Below, in pieces: positions 15,090 to 23,399 of a stretch of 38,755 bases of DNA. The stretch comes from Bacteroidales bacterium (lineage in GTDB: Bacteria > Bacteroidota > Bacteroidia > Bacteroidales > UBA12077): assembly GCA_013138975.1 (NCBI GenBank), contig WTBR01000105.1:1-38755 (forward strand), given 5' to 3'. A model generated the notes under the pieces. It saw only the letters and a program-made list of their open reading frames with translations, was not told where the DNA came from and did no database searches. The position numbers were made by a program, and so were the translations under genes. How positions within the stretch are numbered: position 1 is the first letter of the stretch; each line of letters begins with the position of its first letter.

Positions 15090-18000
15090 CTACAACATCT
15101 CAACCACACTCACTCCATTACTTTTCTTAGTAATCTGTATTTGAGTTGGAATACGATCTTTTAAATTCTCTACGTGAGAAATTATTCCAATCATTTTACC
15201 TTGAGATTGTAATGTTTCTAAAGTAGAAATTACTGTTTCTAAAGTGTTTTTATCTAAAGTTCCAAAACCTTCATCAATAAATAAAGAGTCAATTTTAACG
15301 TTTTTACTTGCTAAATCTGATAATCCTAAAGCTAAGGCTAAACTGATAATAAACTTTTCTCCACCGCTTGATGTATCTACCAATCTGGCTTGGTCGGTTT
15401 GGTAATGGTCAATCAAATTAAAATTGAGTTCTTCTTTTGGCTTGTAGTCCTCTTCCATTTTTAAGGAATAGCGATTATTTAATTTGTATAAATGCACATT
15501 AGCAAGGTCTAACAAATGTTTTAAAGTTAAGCGTTGGACATACACATTAAAAGCATCTTTCGAATTACCGATAATTTTAAATAGCTCCCTCCAAACATTA
15601 CAAATTACTTCCTGGGCATCAATCTTTTTATAGACTTCTTGATTTCTATCTCTAATTTCCTGATTCTTTCTAAAAGCTTCTTTTATTTCACCTTTTTCAG
15701 CTGATAAACCATCTCTTTTGCTTTTTAATTCTTCAAAAGCCAATTTGCTTTCTGCTTCTGAAGTATCAAAGTTTTTAGACTTATTCAAACCTTCTATGGC
15801 TTTTAGATTTGTCTCTTTTAAAGTTCGCAACCTAAGTTGTTTCTCCTTTATTCGATCTTTGTTTTGAGTGTACTTTTGTTTATCCTCCTTCGTTAACAAA
15901 GCTTTTTCAATGTCTTGCTTAGATTTAAAATCGCTCTCTTTCAACTGCGAATCCAGAGATGTTTGTAAAGTGCTTAATTCATCCTTTAAAGCTTTTTGTT
16001 CTTTGTTGTTTTCAACTTTTATGGCTTCTTTTTCTCTTTGAGTGTCTAATAATTTTTGCAAGTCCATTTTGCTTAGCTCAAGCTTTTCGGATAATTGCTT
16101 ACTTAAAGATTGTAAACTTTCTCTTTTACTTTCTACAGTAATATCAATCGGTAAAATACCTATACGTTTAGTTTTTAATTGAGCAGATTTAGTTTCACAT
16201 TCACTTATGATTTTTGTGTAATCATTTTTAGTTTTAGCATGTGTTACTAAATGCTTTTCATTATTGATTAAGCTATTATTGATCACCTTAACTTCTCCAC
16301 TTAAGAAATCTAAATTCTTTTGCGTTTTATTGTAATTTGTAATTGCATCTTCAATCGTTTGAATAAACGATTCTGTATCCTCAATTGATGGCAATTGATA
16401 ATTGAATTTAGACAACTTCGATGTTAAGTCGCTTTCTAAATCAGTACAAGTCTTAGTTAAACCATCAATGGATTTTTGCTTACTATCTATTTCAGCTTTT
16501 GCATTTTTAATATTCTCACCAAGTGTAGCGTCCTTCGTTTTTAGTGAATCAACAGATTGATTTTGCACTTTAATTATATCCGACAATTCATCTTTCTTGG
16601 ATTGTGATTTCTGTGCAGATGTTATTTTATCATCCAGTGATTTTAACTTCTCAGAAGATAGATTTACTTGAATGTTGATCTTGGTTAGATTTGTTAATTC
16701 ACAGTCAATATCTAATTGTTTTGCTTTTGATTGAATAGATTTTAACTCTTCAGTTATTGCATTAATTTGCTGTGTCAAGCTATCAATACTTGTAGATAAT
16801 TTGACCTCTTTCTTATCTAATTCGGATTTTAAATCGATTAGTATTTTTAATTTATCTCTTCGGCTCTTAAGTTCCCATTCGGATTTTGAAACACCTATTG
16901 AATCTAGATTTTCAGCAAATGGATGTTCTTTAGAACCACATAAACCACATGCTTGACCTTTTACTAAGTTTTGGCGATCATCTTCATATTTAGAAATGCT
17001 TTTTTCTAAATCTAAAATCTTTTCAGCATCGGCAACAGACGCTTCTTGTGTGATAATTTGTTTTTTGACCGCTTCAATTTGTTTTTTGACATCCTCTAAA
17101 TCAGCCAAGAATGATTTCTTTTGAGCAGAAATCTTTTCAAGTTCATTCTCTTCTTTAGCCGTTTCTTCTGAGAAAGCTTTAAATTGTTTCCAGTTCGATT
17201 CAGTTAAAGAAAGCTTCTCTTTTTCCGCTAATAAATCAATTAAATTGTTTTTAGATAATTGCTCATTAATAGCAATGATTTCGTTGTCAACTTTCTCGAT
17301 TTCTGCTGATTTCTTATTGAGAAGTTCCTTGTTCGCTGTTAATTCAGCAGTGGTGCGTTCTACTTCTTTCTTTTTTTGAGTAACAAATAAAGAATTTTCA
17401 TTTAATGTTTCTTTATTTCCTTTTAGAGTAGTTAAATCTGTCGTCCAATTAGAAATTTTTGAATCTACATCTTTTAAGAATTTATTTTGTAATACAAATG
17501 CTTCGTCAGTTTTAATCTTTGCTTCAGTCTCAGTTAAATCCTTAGTTATCTTACTCTTCTCATCTTGCAATGACCCAATTTGCTGGGTTAATTCATCTAA
17601 TTTCTCTTTTGATTTTTGTTTATTCTCAGCTTCATTCTTTAATTCACCATCTATCTTTGTAATTAAATCAAATTTAGGTAACCAAGCTTCAAACTCTTTG
17701 TCAGCATTGTCTAATTCAAACAATTGCTTTTTTGAAAGTTCAGTTAAACGTTCAATCTCAGGTTTAAGCTGAGTTAATTGATCTTCTAGTGTTTTTAATT
17801 GATTCGATTTTTCAACACTATTTTTCTCATTTCTATTAAAATTCTGAATAAGGGCTGCAAACGGTTCTGCTTTTTCGTTTAAATCCAATAATTCAATTTC
17901 AGTTTTATGGTTTTCAAAATCGATATTTACTTCTTTCGACTCTTGTTCTAATTTTTCAGATTGATTAGTTAACTCCTGGGATTTCAGATACCAATTAACA

Positions 18001-18743
18001 ATAAGCTGAATTGATCCCATTTCCTTTTCTGATGCTACAATTTGAACATCGAGTTCTTTATCTTTTTGAGTTAATTCAATTTTTCTTTCGTCAGTTAAAA
18101 CATCATCTGAATTAATTTTAGATTGAATTTCTCTTAATTTACCTTCCTCCTGGGATTTTCTATCCAAAATACCGTGACCGATTTTCTTATAAATCTGCTC
18201 ACCAGTAATTTGTTCTAGTAACCTTCCTTTATCAGGCCCTTTAGCTGTTAAAAACGAAGCGAATTCACCTTGAGCCAGCATTACAGATCTTAAAAACTGA
18301 TCATAATCTAATTGAGTCACTTTAATTACATCTGCAATTACAGCTCTTTTTTGAGAAGCTAAAATAGTATCAGTTGTCAAGTTTTTCAAACTAACTTCTT
18401 CCTGAGGGTTTGCGAGTATTTTCCCTGTACTAGAAGCTAGACGTATTCCCCAATACGCTTCGTAAATTACATTCTCATTTTCAAAAGTGACTCTACTAAA
18501 CGCATCAATTGCACCATGACTCACAATATCAATCAATGTACCTTTTGAATTATTAAAACGTGGCACACTATGATATAAGGCAATAGTTATGGCATCTAAA
18601 ATGGTAGTTTTTCCAGCACCGGTAGAACCTGTGATTGCATATAGTCCAACATCTTTAAATTGTTCATCTTCGAAATCTATTACAATAGAAGAATCAGATT
18701 TTAATGAATTTAAATTTTGTAATTCTACTTTTAAAATTTTCAT
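15090..18743 (-). CDS. sbcC: Exonuclease subunit SbcC (Rad50-like SMC ATPase)
   Basis: A 1217-aa ATPase of the SbcCD (Mre11-Rad50-type) nuclease, which opens hairpins and trims blocked DNA ends. The N-terminal Walker A is GSTGAGKTT (near residue 39) after MKILKVELQNLNSLKS. Two long coiled-coil arms (about 185-590 and 620-1020) flank a zinc hook CGLCGSKEHP (near 597). The C-terminal half has the ABC signature (VDTSSGGEKFIISLALALGLSDLA), Walker B (SLFIDEGFGTLD) and a D-loop. It follows sbcD by 12 bp, forming one transcription unit. Length is within the family range. The pair lies in the accessory region between repeats B3 and A2. It may be the chromosomal copy or an additional defence-type copy; the window cannot tell. 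Confidence 0.95.
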   Translation of the reverse strand: MKILKVELQNLNSLKSDSSIVIDFEDEQFKDVGLYAITGSTGAGKTTILDAITIALYHSVPRFNNSKGTLIDIVSHGAIDAFSRVTFENENVIYEAYWGIRLASSTGKILANPQEEVSLKNLTTDTILASQKRAVIADVIKVTQLDYDQFLRSVMLAQGEFASFLTAKGPDKGRLLEQITGEQIYKKIGHGILDRKSQEEGKLREIQSKINSDDVLTDERKIELTQKDKELDVQIVASEKEMGSIQLIVNWYLKSQELTNQSEKLEQESKEVNIDFENHKTEIELLDLNEKAEPFAALIQNFNRNEKNSVEKSNQLKTLEDQLTQLKPEIERLTELSKKQLFELDNADKEFEAWLPKFDLITKIDGELKNEAENKQKSKEKLDELTQQIGSLQDEKSKITKDLTETEAKIKTDEAFVLQNKFLKDVDSKISNWTTDLTTLKGNKETLNENSLFVTQKKKEVERTTAELTANKELLNKKSAEIEKVDNEIIAINEQLSKNNLIDLLAEKEKLSLTESNWKQFKAFSEETAKEENELEKISAQKKSFLADLEDVKKQIEAVKKQIITQEASVADAEKILDLEKSISKYEDDRQNLVKGQACGLCGSKEHPFAENLDSIGVSKSEWELKSRRDKLKILIDLKSELDKKEVKLSTSIDSLTQQINAITEELKSIQSKAKQLDIDCELTNLTKINIQVNLSSEKLKSLDDKITSAQKSQSKKDELSDIIKVQNQSVDSLKTKDATLGENIKNAKAEIDSKQKSIDGLTKTCTDLESDLTSKLSKFNYQLPSIEDTESFIQTIEDAITNYNKTQKNLDFLSGEVKVINNSLINNEKHLVTHAKTKNDYTKIISECETKSAQLKTKRIGILPIDITVESKRESLQSLSKQLSEKLELSKMDLQKLLDTQREKEAIKVENNKEQKALKDELSTLQTSLDSQLKESDFKSKQDIEKALLTKEDKQKYTQNKDRIKEKQLRLRTLKETNLKAIEGLNKSKNFDTSEAESKLAFEELKSKRDGLSAEKGEIKEAFRKNQEIRDRNQEVYKKIDAQEVICNVWRELFKIIGNSKDAFNVYVQRLTLKHLLDLANVHLYKLNNRYSLKMEEDYKPKEELNFNLIDHYQTDQARLVDTSSGGEKFIISLALALGLSDLASKNVKIDSLFIDEGFGTLDKNTLETVISTLETLQSQGKMIGIISHVENLKDRIPTQIQITKKSNGVSVVEML

Positions 18744-18755
18744 GTCTATCTAATC

Positions 18756-19958
18756 TTATTGATTTTTAACGGATTGTAAGATTTCATTGAAAGCATCCTC
18801 TACTTCTGGTCTACTTTCTAAATCATAACCGATTTCCTTACATTTTAGCTTGAAGACTTCAGTCGGTAATAGTTCCTTAATTGATTTTGTTTCTTCTAAC
18901 AAGTCCTCAATTCCTTTAATTCTTCTTTGGATTTTTAAAGCCGTTTTTAGTATTTCAAATGGATATGCTTCAGCAGCTATTTTTAAATCATCCGTATTTA
19001 TATTGTTCTCTTCATTCAATACTATTTCTACCCAAGGTGTTAATTCATAAGTATTAGAAATAACATCTGGGAATGCAGCAATACACTCTGCGATTGTTCC
19101 TTCCAACTTGTAAAACTCTCTGAAACGTGGAACCACATAATCCTTGATATCACTAATTTTATTGCCTTCAATTGTTAAAACAATTATTTTTTTATCATAT
19201 TTAATTTCACTAAAACTGAGAATCTGTGGGGATCCAGAATATCTTACCTTATCGTTTCCACCAATTATTTGAGGTCTGTGTAAGTGCCCTAAAGCGAAAT
19301 AGTCAAAGTAAGTCGGAAAATCTTCAGCACCGATATGACCTAATGTACCTACATAGATATTTTGCTCACTATCAGAAACCGAACCTCCAGTTGCAAATAA
19401 ATGTCCCATTGCAATAACAGGCGCTTTGTTTGCATTTATCAATTCACATTGCTCGGCCAATGCTTCGTAATGATTAATTAATGCTGCTTTATATTTATCG
19501 CTTAACTCTTCAAACGATTCACCTGCAACAGCGCGTCTAATATCACCGTCACGCAAATAAGGAACAGCACCAACAATTACTTTTTCGTCATTAATATTAA
19601 TTTCAAAAACCTCATCTTCGATGTTTTCAGTCGCTTTTCCCACTACTTTTATCGATAGAGCATTTAAAATATCTTTTGGAGCATTTAAAGTTCCTGGAGA
19701 ATCGTGATTTCCACCTGTAATAATTATAGATTGACAAGTTGTGCTTTTTAACTTCACTAAAAAATTATAGTACATTTCTAGACTTTGATTCGAAGGTACA
19801 CCAGTATCAAATATATCACCCGAAATTAAGAGTACATCAATTTTTTGGTCGATGATATAATTCTCAATCCAACTTAAAAATAAAGTTTGTTCCTCTACTT
19901 GAGATTGCTCATGCAATCTATGTCCTAAATGCCAATCGGCAGTGTGAAGTATTTTCAT
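18756..19958 (-). CDS. sbcD: Exonuclease subunit SbcD (Mre11-like)
   Basis: A 400-aa calcineurin-like metallophosphoesterase, the nuclease subunit of SbcCD. All five phosphodiesterase motifs are visible: DWH (residues 7-9), SGDIFDTG (near 46), GGNHDS (near 82), the histidine in MGHLFA (near 184), and GHLHRP (near 222). These bind the two Mn ions. The C-terminal region (about 280-400) corresponds to the capping domain. The ATG at 19958 starts the standard MKILHTADWHLGH. The gene begins 27 bp downstream (on the coding strand) of repeat A2, whose TATCTTTA is the only promoter-like motif seen before it. Confidence 0.95.
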   Translation of the reverse strand: MKILHTADWHLGHRLHEQSQVEEQTLFLSWIENYIIDQKIDVLLISGDIFDTGVPSNQSLEMYYNFLVKLKSTTCQSIIITGGNHDSPGTLNAPKDILNALSIKVVGKATENIEDEVFEININDEKVIVGAVPYLRDGDIRRAVAGESFEELSDKYKAALINHYEALAEQCELINANKAPVIAMGHLFATGGSVSDSEQNIYVGTLGHIGAEDFPTYFDYFALGHLHRPQIIGGNDKVRYSGSPQILSFSEIKYDKKIIVLTIEGNKISDIKDYVVPRFREFYKLEGTIAECIAAFPDVISNTYELTPWVEIVLNEENNINTDDLKIAAEAYPFEILKTALKIQRRIKGIEDLLEETKSIKELLPTEVFKLKCKEIGYDLESRPEVEDAFNEILQSVKNQ

Positions 19959-19984
19959 TTAGTTTTCGTTTTTTTAGCTCGTGT

Positions 19985-20213
19985 AGAACAAAAATTTATG
20001 CGCCATAGTAGCACATATACCAACTATAAATTATGCCTATAATTTGGAAGCATAGGTAAAATAAAAATGTACGTTTCGTTGCATAAAGATAGTAATAAAA
20101 TGAACTGTTATAGAATTCGAAGTAAATTGGTTTAAGAATAGGATATTATCAATTTTACCAATTTAACAAACATGCAGAAATTAAAGGATAAACGAGGAAC
20201 GGGCTGAAGCTCT
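19985..20213 (-). repeat. Dispersed repeat A copy 2
   Basis: A long copy of A. The hairpin is present as GCC-ATAGTA-GC, degraded relative to A3. It has TATGCCTATAATTTGGAAGCATA, TAAAGATA (20084-20091), CGAAGTAAATTGG, TTTAAGAATAGG, and the right segment CATGCAGAAATTAAAGGATA...ACGAGGAACG shared with A3 but absent from A1. It lies 27 bp upstream of sbcD. With B4 it fills the geneless stretch 19959-20599. Between them, 20214-20364, is AT-rich sequence with an imperfect inverted repeat near 20307-20347. Confidence 0.8.
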
Positions 20214-20364
20214 CTAGGTTTAAACATTGGCAATTAATACCAATTCTTTTTCAAAATGTCGCATATAATGAGGTACTTTAAGGTCTAGAATAGTTTATGC
20301 GTTATATATTCAATCCATATTTGTTTTTCACAAACATGGCATTTTGAATAATAAACGATATAAT

Positions 20365-20483
20365 CACTATTTAACGTTAGTTCCATATTAGCAAATGCTA
20401 ACAAAAATAGAACAAGGTAGTTAATGTCCGATAATTATCGGAATGCCGAGCTACTTAGATTTATTATCTACGCTCATCTGGGG
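20365..20483 (-). repeat. Dispersed repeat B copy 4
   Basis: The hairpin here is TTAGCA-AA-TGCTAA (20388-20401). Compared with GTAGCA-AA-TGCTAC of the other copies, the outer pair has changed from G-C to T-A on both sides, a compensatory change. A perfect CCGATAATTATCGG palindrome follows at 20428-20441, then GCCGAGCTACTTAG...ACGCTCATCTGGGG. The left end is more divergent (TCACTATTTAACGTTAG) than in copies 1-3. 20484-20599 holds nothing else recognised. Confidence 0.75.
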
Positions 20484-20599
20484 CATTTCAAAGCAACTTC
20501 GTGTCAAACCGCAATATATTTTATTAATTGTACTCATTTCCAAATTTAGAAATACCCGCTAAATGACCTACATTTATTGTTGGCGAGTCGTAATTTTCT

Positions 20600-21364
20600 T
20601 CAATCTAATTCCATACATTTTGTTTCATCAATATCAAAGTAGTCAGACGTGATGCACTCCTTGATTGCATTACCTTCCAAATCAAACAGTATCACTTTAA
20701 ATTCACCATCACTTATTTGGTAAAATTCCTTTTCAATTTTACCTGTTTCTGAAAAAACTCTACGCATTAGTCCAGATTCAGGCAAATCATCCAAGTATAT
20801 CAACGACCTTATCTCACGATTTTGCACATCATAGAACTTATGAAGACCTTGCCTCATTCCATAAATATCCACATAATTAGTTGTATCACTACCATCAATT
20901 CTAAATTTTGGCTCTTGAATTACTATATACATGTGCTGAGAAAAATCAATAATTGAATTCCCTGCCAGATAAACATAACTCTTGTTTTCTAATCCCAATA
21001 AATGGTACTTAAAACTAAAACAACATTCACAATCACATTCCTCTTGAAATATCATGAAAGTATCACCTTTTTCCACCACATATTCAGTCTCTGAATAATC
21101 ATAAATCAAATCTATTGTGTCGGAATATAGCTTAATGTCAGGTTTTAATGAAATACAGCAGTTTGCTTTCACTGAAATTTCAATGACTGTGGTATCTCCA
21201 TGCTTTTCAAAAGAAACAATCCGATTGTTAAGTTGATATACATGAAATTCATCTTGACATTCAGAAGGTTCAAATTTTATTAATCTAATCTCAGAATCTT
21301 CTTGAGAATATAATAATCCAGAAACACAAAAAAGTAATATGAGTGAAATTAGTTGTCTAATCAT
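20600..21364 (-). CDS. Secreted protein of unknown function, Cys-rich
   Basis: A 254-aa protein I do not recognise. It starts with a signal peptide (MIRQLISLILLFCVSGLLYSQ) at 21364; the frame is open 20 codons further upstream, but that extension lacks signal-peptide character. The mature part has a repeated Cys pattern, with NCCISLKPD near residue 70 and EECDCECCFSF near 112, suggesting metal binding or disulphides. The C-terminal part (SETGKIEKEFYQI, GEFKVILFDLEGNAIKE) resembles beta-hairpin YwqK/MORN-like repeats. An envelope or secreted location is likely. It is in the same unit as the radical SAM gene but separated from it by about 230 bp, so co-transcription is uncertain. Confidence 0.65.
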   Translation of the reverse strand: MIRQLISLILLFCVSGLLYSQEDSEIRLIKFEPSECQDEFHVYQLNNRIVSFEKHGDTTVIEISVKANCCISLKPDIKLYSDTIDLIYDYSETEYVVEKGDTFMIFQEECDCECCFSFKYHLLGLENKSYVYLAGNSIIDFSQHMYIVIQEPKFRIDGSDTTNYVDIYGMRQGLHKFYDVQNREIRSLIYLDDLPESGLMRRVFSETGKIEKEFYQISDGEFKVILFDLEGNAIKECITSDYFDIDETKCMELD

Positions 21365-21593
21365 TTTAATGTTAATACTTTGCAATGTCTTGTTTTTATT
21401 GCCGACCGTTGCTTCTCGGCACACTATGAAATCGTTAGGGATTGCGGGCTATTTGTCTATCCAGATATACCGAACTTGATGCTTGGTAGAATGTTTGAAT
21501 AACCACCAAGACCACAATGTTTTATACCGAATATTGCCTGTTGTGCTTTTATGTAATATTTAATATCAACAAATCCTTAGTTTCTTTTTGCAC

Positions 21594-22577
21594 CTACGAA
21601 TAGCATGATTTACACATTTCATGTAAGTCATTAGGAAAATTGTTTTTCTTAAATCCTTTTCGTAGACTTTGATAAACTTCATTATTCCATAAATTATGGA
21701 TATTTGATTCAAATGCATTTCCAATATTAAAATTCTTCAAATCACAACAAGGATTAACTTGACCATCCGATTGGATAATCATTGTATGCCAAATCCAATA
21801 GCATATTTTACCTTTTCCTTTTTGCTTTTTTCTCGCTTTTACTGTTGTGTCTCCAAAAACATCATGAACAAACTTGTAACTATCAAAACCTAATAATTTA
21901 TAATTTTCTTTAACAAAAGGAATATCTTTCTTATTGTGATCAAAAACCACGAATTTCCATATTATTTTAGGACTGGATAATTTATATTTCTTTTTATAAC
22001 TTGCTAATTTCTTTACATTTGAGAGGATAAGTTCAAAGTTGCTCCCAACTCGATACTTTTCATTAGTTTCTTGGGAGGCTCCATCTAAAGCCACAGACAT
22101 TTTATTAAGACCGGACTTTGCAATTCGTTCAATCTGATTATCAGTCAATTTAATTGAGAAATTAGTTGAAAAACTAACAGCTATATTACTTTTATGAATA
22201 TACTCAATTAATTCTATTAAATATGGATTCATAAATGGTTCACCTCTTAAGCTTAATGAAACATAAACCAATTTCTTTTTCAAGGGTTCAATAATTTTAA
22301 CTAATTTTTCAATTGTAAGATTGTCTTCTAATTTGAATCTTTTATTGAATTCTTCATTTGTATGAAAACAAAGAGGGCAACGTAATTGACAAAATGGACC
22401 TGGATCAATTTTTATTACTGCAGGGTAACTTCTTAAATTACTAACCCTAAAATATTTTTCAACAAGATTTATAACCAAATTAACTATTTTTTCTATAGTT
22501 AGGTGTGTTAAAAGTTCAGAAATGTGGCGCTTAATGTATGCGAGTCTACTTAGGTTACTAATAAAAATTCGAGTCAT
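21594..22577 (-). CDS. Radical SAM/SPASM domain protein
   Basis: A 327-aa radical SAM enzyme. The CxxxCxxC cluster motif is CQLRCPLC (near residues 77-84), preceded by AVIKIDPGPF. The SAM-binding GEP-like motif is LSLRGEPFMNP. The C-terminal SPASM region has auxiliary-cluster cysteines in GKICYWIW, NPCCDLKNFNIGNAF, and the final MCKSC. SPASM enzymes modify peptides, proteins or glycans using auxiliary 4Fe-4S clusters. No precursor peptide or glycan-synthesis gene is visible beside it, so the substrate is unknown. The ATG at 22577 lies 66 bp downstream (coding sense) of repeat A3. It may be first in a unit ending with the Cys-rich secreted protein. Confidence 0.88.
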   Translation of the reverse strand: MTRIFISNLSRLAYIKRHISELLTHLTIEKIVNLVINLVEKYFRVSNLRSYPAVIKIDPGPFCQLRCPLCFHTNEEFNKRFKLEDNLTIEKLVKIIEPLKKKLVYVSLSLRGEPFMNPYLIELIEYIHKSNIAVSFSTNFSIKLTDNQIERIAKSGLNKMSVALDGASQETNEKYRVGSNFELILSNVKKLASYKKKYKLSSPKIIWKFVVFDHNKKDIPFVKENYKLLGFDSYKFVHDVFGDTTVKARKKQKGKGKICYWIWHTMIIQSDGQVNPCCDLKNFNIGNAFESNIHNLWNNEVYQSLRKGFKKNNFPNDLHEMCKSCYS

Positions 22578-22642
22578 AATTTCAAATATTAAATTAAATA
22601 TATTGTCTAGCTCATTGAATTCTCATCTTTATTCTGCATTAC

Positions 22643-22888
22643 AAGCAACAAAATTATATACGCCATAGTGGCACATATATCTAATATAAATATTTTTATT
22701 ATGCTTATGCCTACAATTTGGAAGCATAGGCGAAATAAAAATGTTATTTTGTTATATAAAGATAGCGAAAAAATTAACAGTTGTAAAATTCGAAGTAAAT
22801 TATTTTAAGAATAGGGTATTAGCAATTTTACCAATTTAAGAAGCATGCAGAAATTAAAGGATAGACGAGGAACGTGCTGAAACACTCT
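22643..22888 (-). repeat. Dispersed repeat A copy 3
   Basis: Full-length A: CAACAAAATTATATACG, the hairpin GCCA-TAG-TGGC, TATGCCTACAATTTGGAAGCATA, TAAAGATA (22757-22764), CGAAGTAAATT, TTTAAGAATAGGGTATT, and CATGCAGAAATTAAAGGATAG...ACGAGGAACG. The A1 hairpin GTCA/TGAC versus GCCA/TGGC here is a compensatory T-A to C-G change. It occupies much of the geneless stretch 22578-23024. Confidence 0.8.
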
Positions 22889-22971
22889 GGGCTTTAGCCC
22901 ACAAGGCACTTTACTTTAAGGGCTAAAGCTCAATGTTCTGTACTTTTATACTCCGCCATAAATGACGGAGT
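22889..22971. repeat. Pair of strong hairpins (REP-like)
   Basis: GCTTTAGCCC (22891-22900) pairs with GGGCTAAAGC (22920-22929), and the first arm with its two preceding bases is itself a small hairpin GGGCT-TT-AGCCC. Then comes ACTCCGCCAT-AA-ATGACGGAGT (22950-22971), a 10-bp stem with one C-A mismatch. No T-run follows on the gene-relevant strand, so they are called repeats, not terminators. 22972-23024 shows nothing further. Confidence 0.5.
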
Positions 22972-23024
22972 TAGTCAAAAAAACATTAAAGTTGTAAAGT
23001 AAAATTAGATAATATAAAAATGAT

Positions 23025-23399
23025 CTATATCTGTCCCTTTTCCTTAAAATAAGCTCGCAATAAGACTTTTTTAAGTTCTCGCTCCAATATTTTGTGGGTT
23101 ATAATCTCGGGAATAGTTTCGAATTCAACATTATGAACTTTTTTAGAAAGTTCCTTTTCACTTAAATCAATCTGATATAGTAATGACATTAGTTTTTCGG
23201 AATCTTCACTCAACAATTTATCAATAAACACCTTTAACTGATCAAACAATTCATTGTATGCAAAATTAACATTGCCCGAAAATTGCACTTCCATGCCAAA
23301 CATAGCAAAATCCTTTCGAACTTGCTCTGCAGTTAACAAAACAAACTTTTCTTCCTTTTTTGATCTATCTAATTGGCTTTGACTAATTAGCTGACTCAT
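23025..23399 (-). CDS. Small hypothetical protein
   Basis: A 124-aa soluble protein of no family I can name. It is rich in Glu, Lys and Leu and is predicted to be largely helical (LLTAEQVRKDFAMFGMEVQFSG, FDQLKVFIDKLLSEDSEKLMSLLYQIDLSEKELS). There is no signal peptide or membrane segment. Its ATG overlaps the end of the DUF4837 gene by 17 bp, so the two are translationally coupled and belong to the transglycosylase-DUF4837 operon. Functional assignment is not possible from sequence alone. Confidence 0.75.
   Translation of the reverse strand: MSQLISQSQLDRSKKEEKFVLLTAEQVRKDFAMFGMEVQFSGNVNFAYNELFDQLKVFIDKLLSEDSEKLMSLLYQIDLSEKELSKKVHNVEFETIPEIITHKILERELKKVLLRAYFKEKGQI

Noticed and set aside
20560..21440. 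Hairpin-like flanks (GTTGGCGAGT and CGTTAGGG) as attachment sites around the Cys-rich secreted gene
   Set aside because: The two flanks are neither direct nor inverted copies of each other over more than a few bases.
22950..22971. Terminator for the DUF4837 operon
   Set aside because: The T-run lies before, not after, the stem on the minus strand; listed as a repeat hairpin instead.
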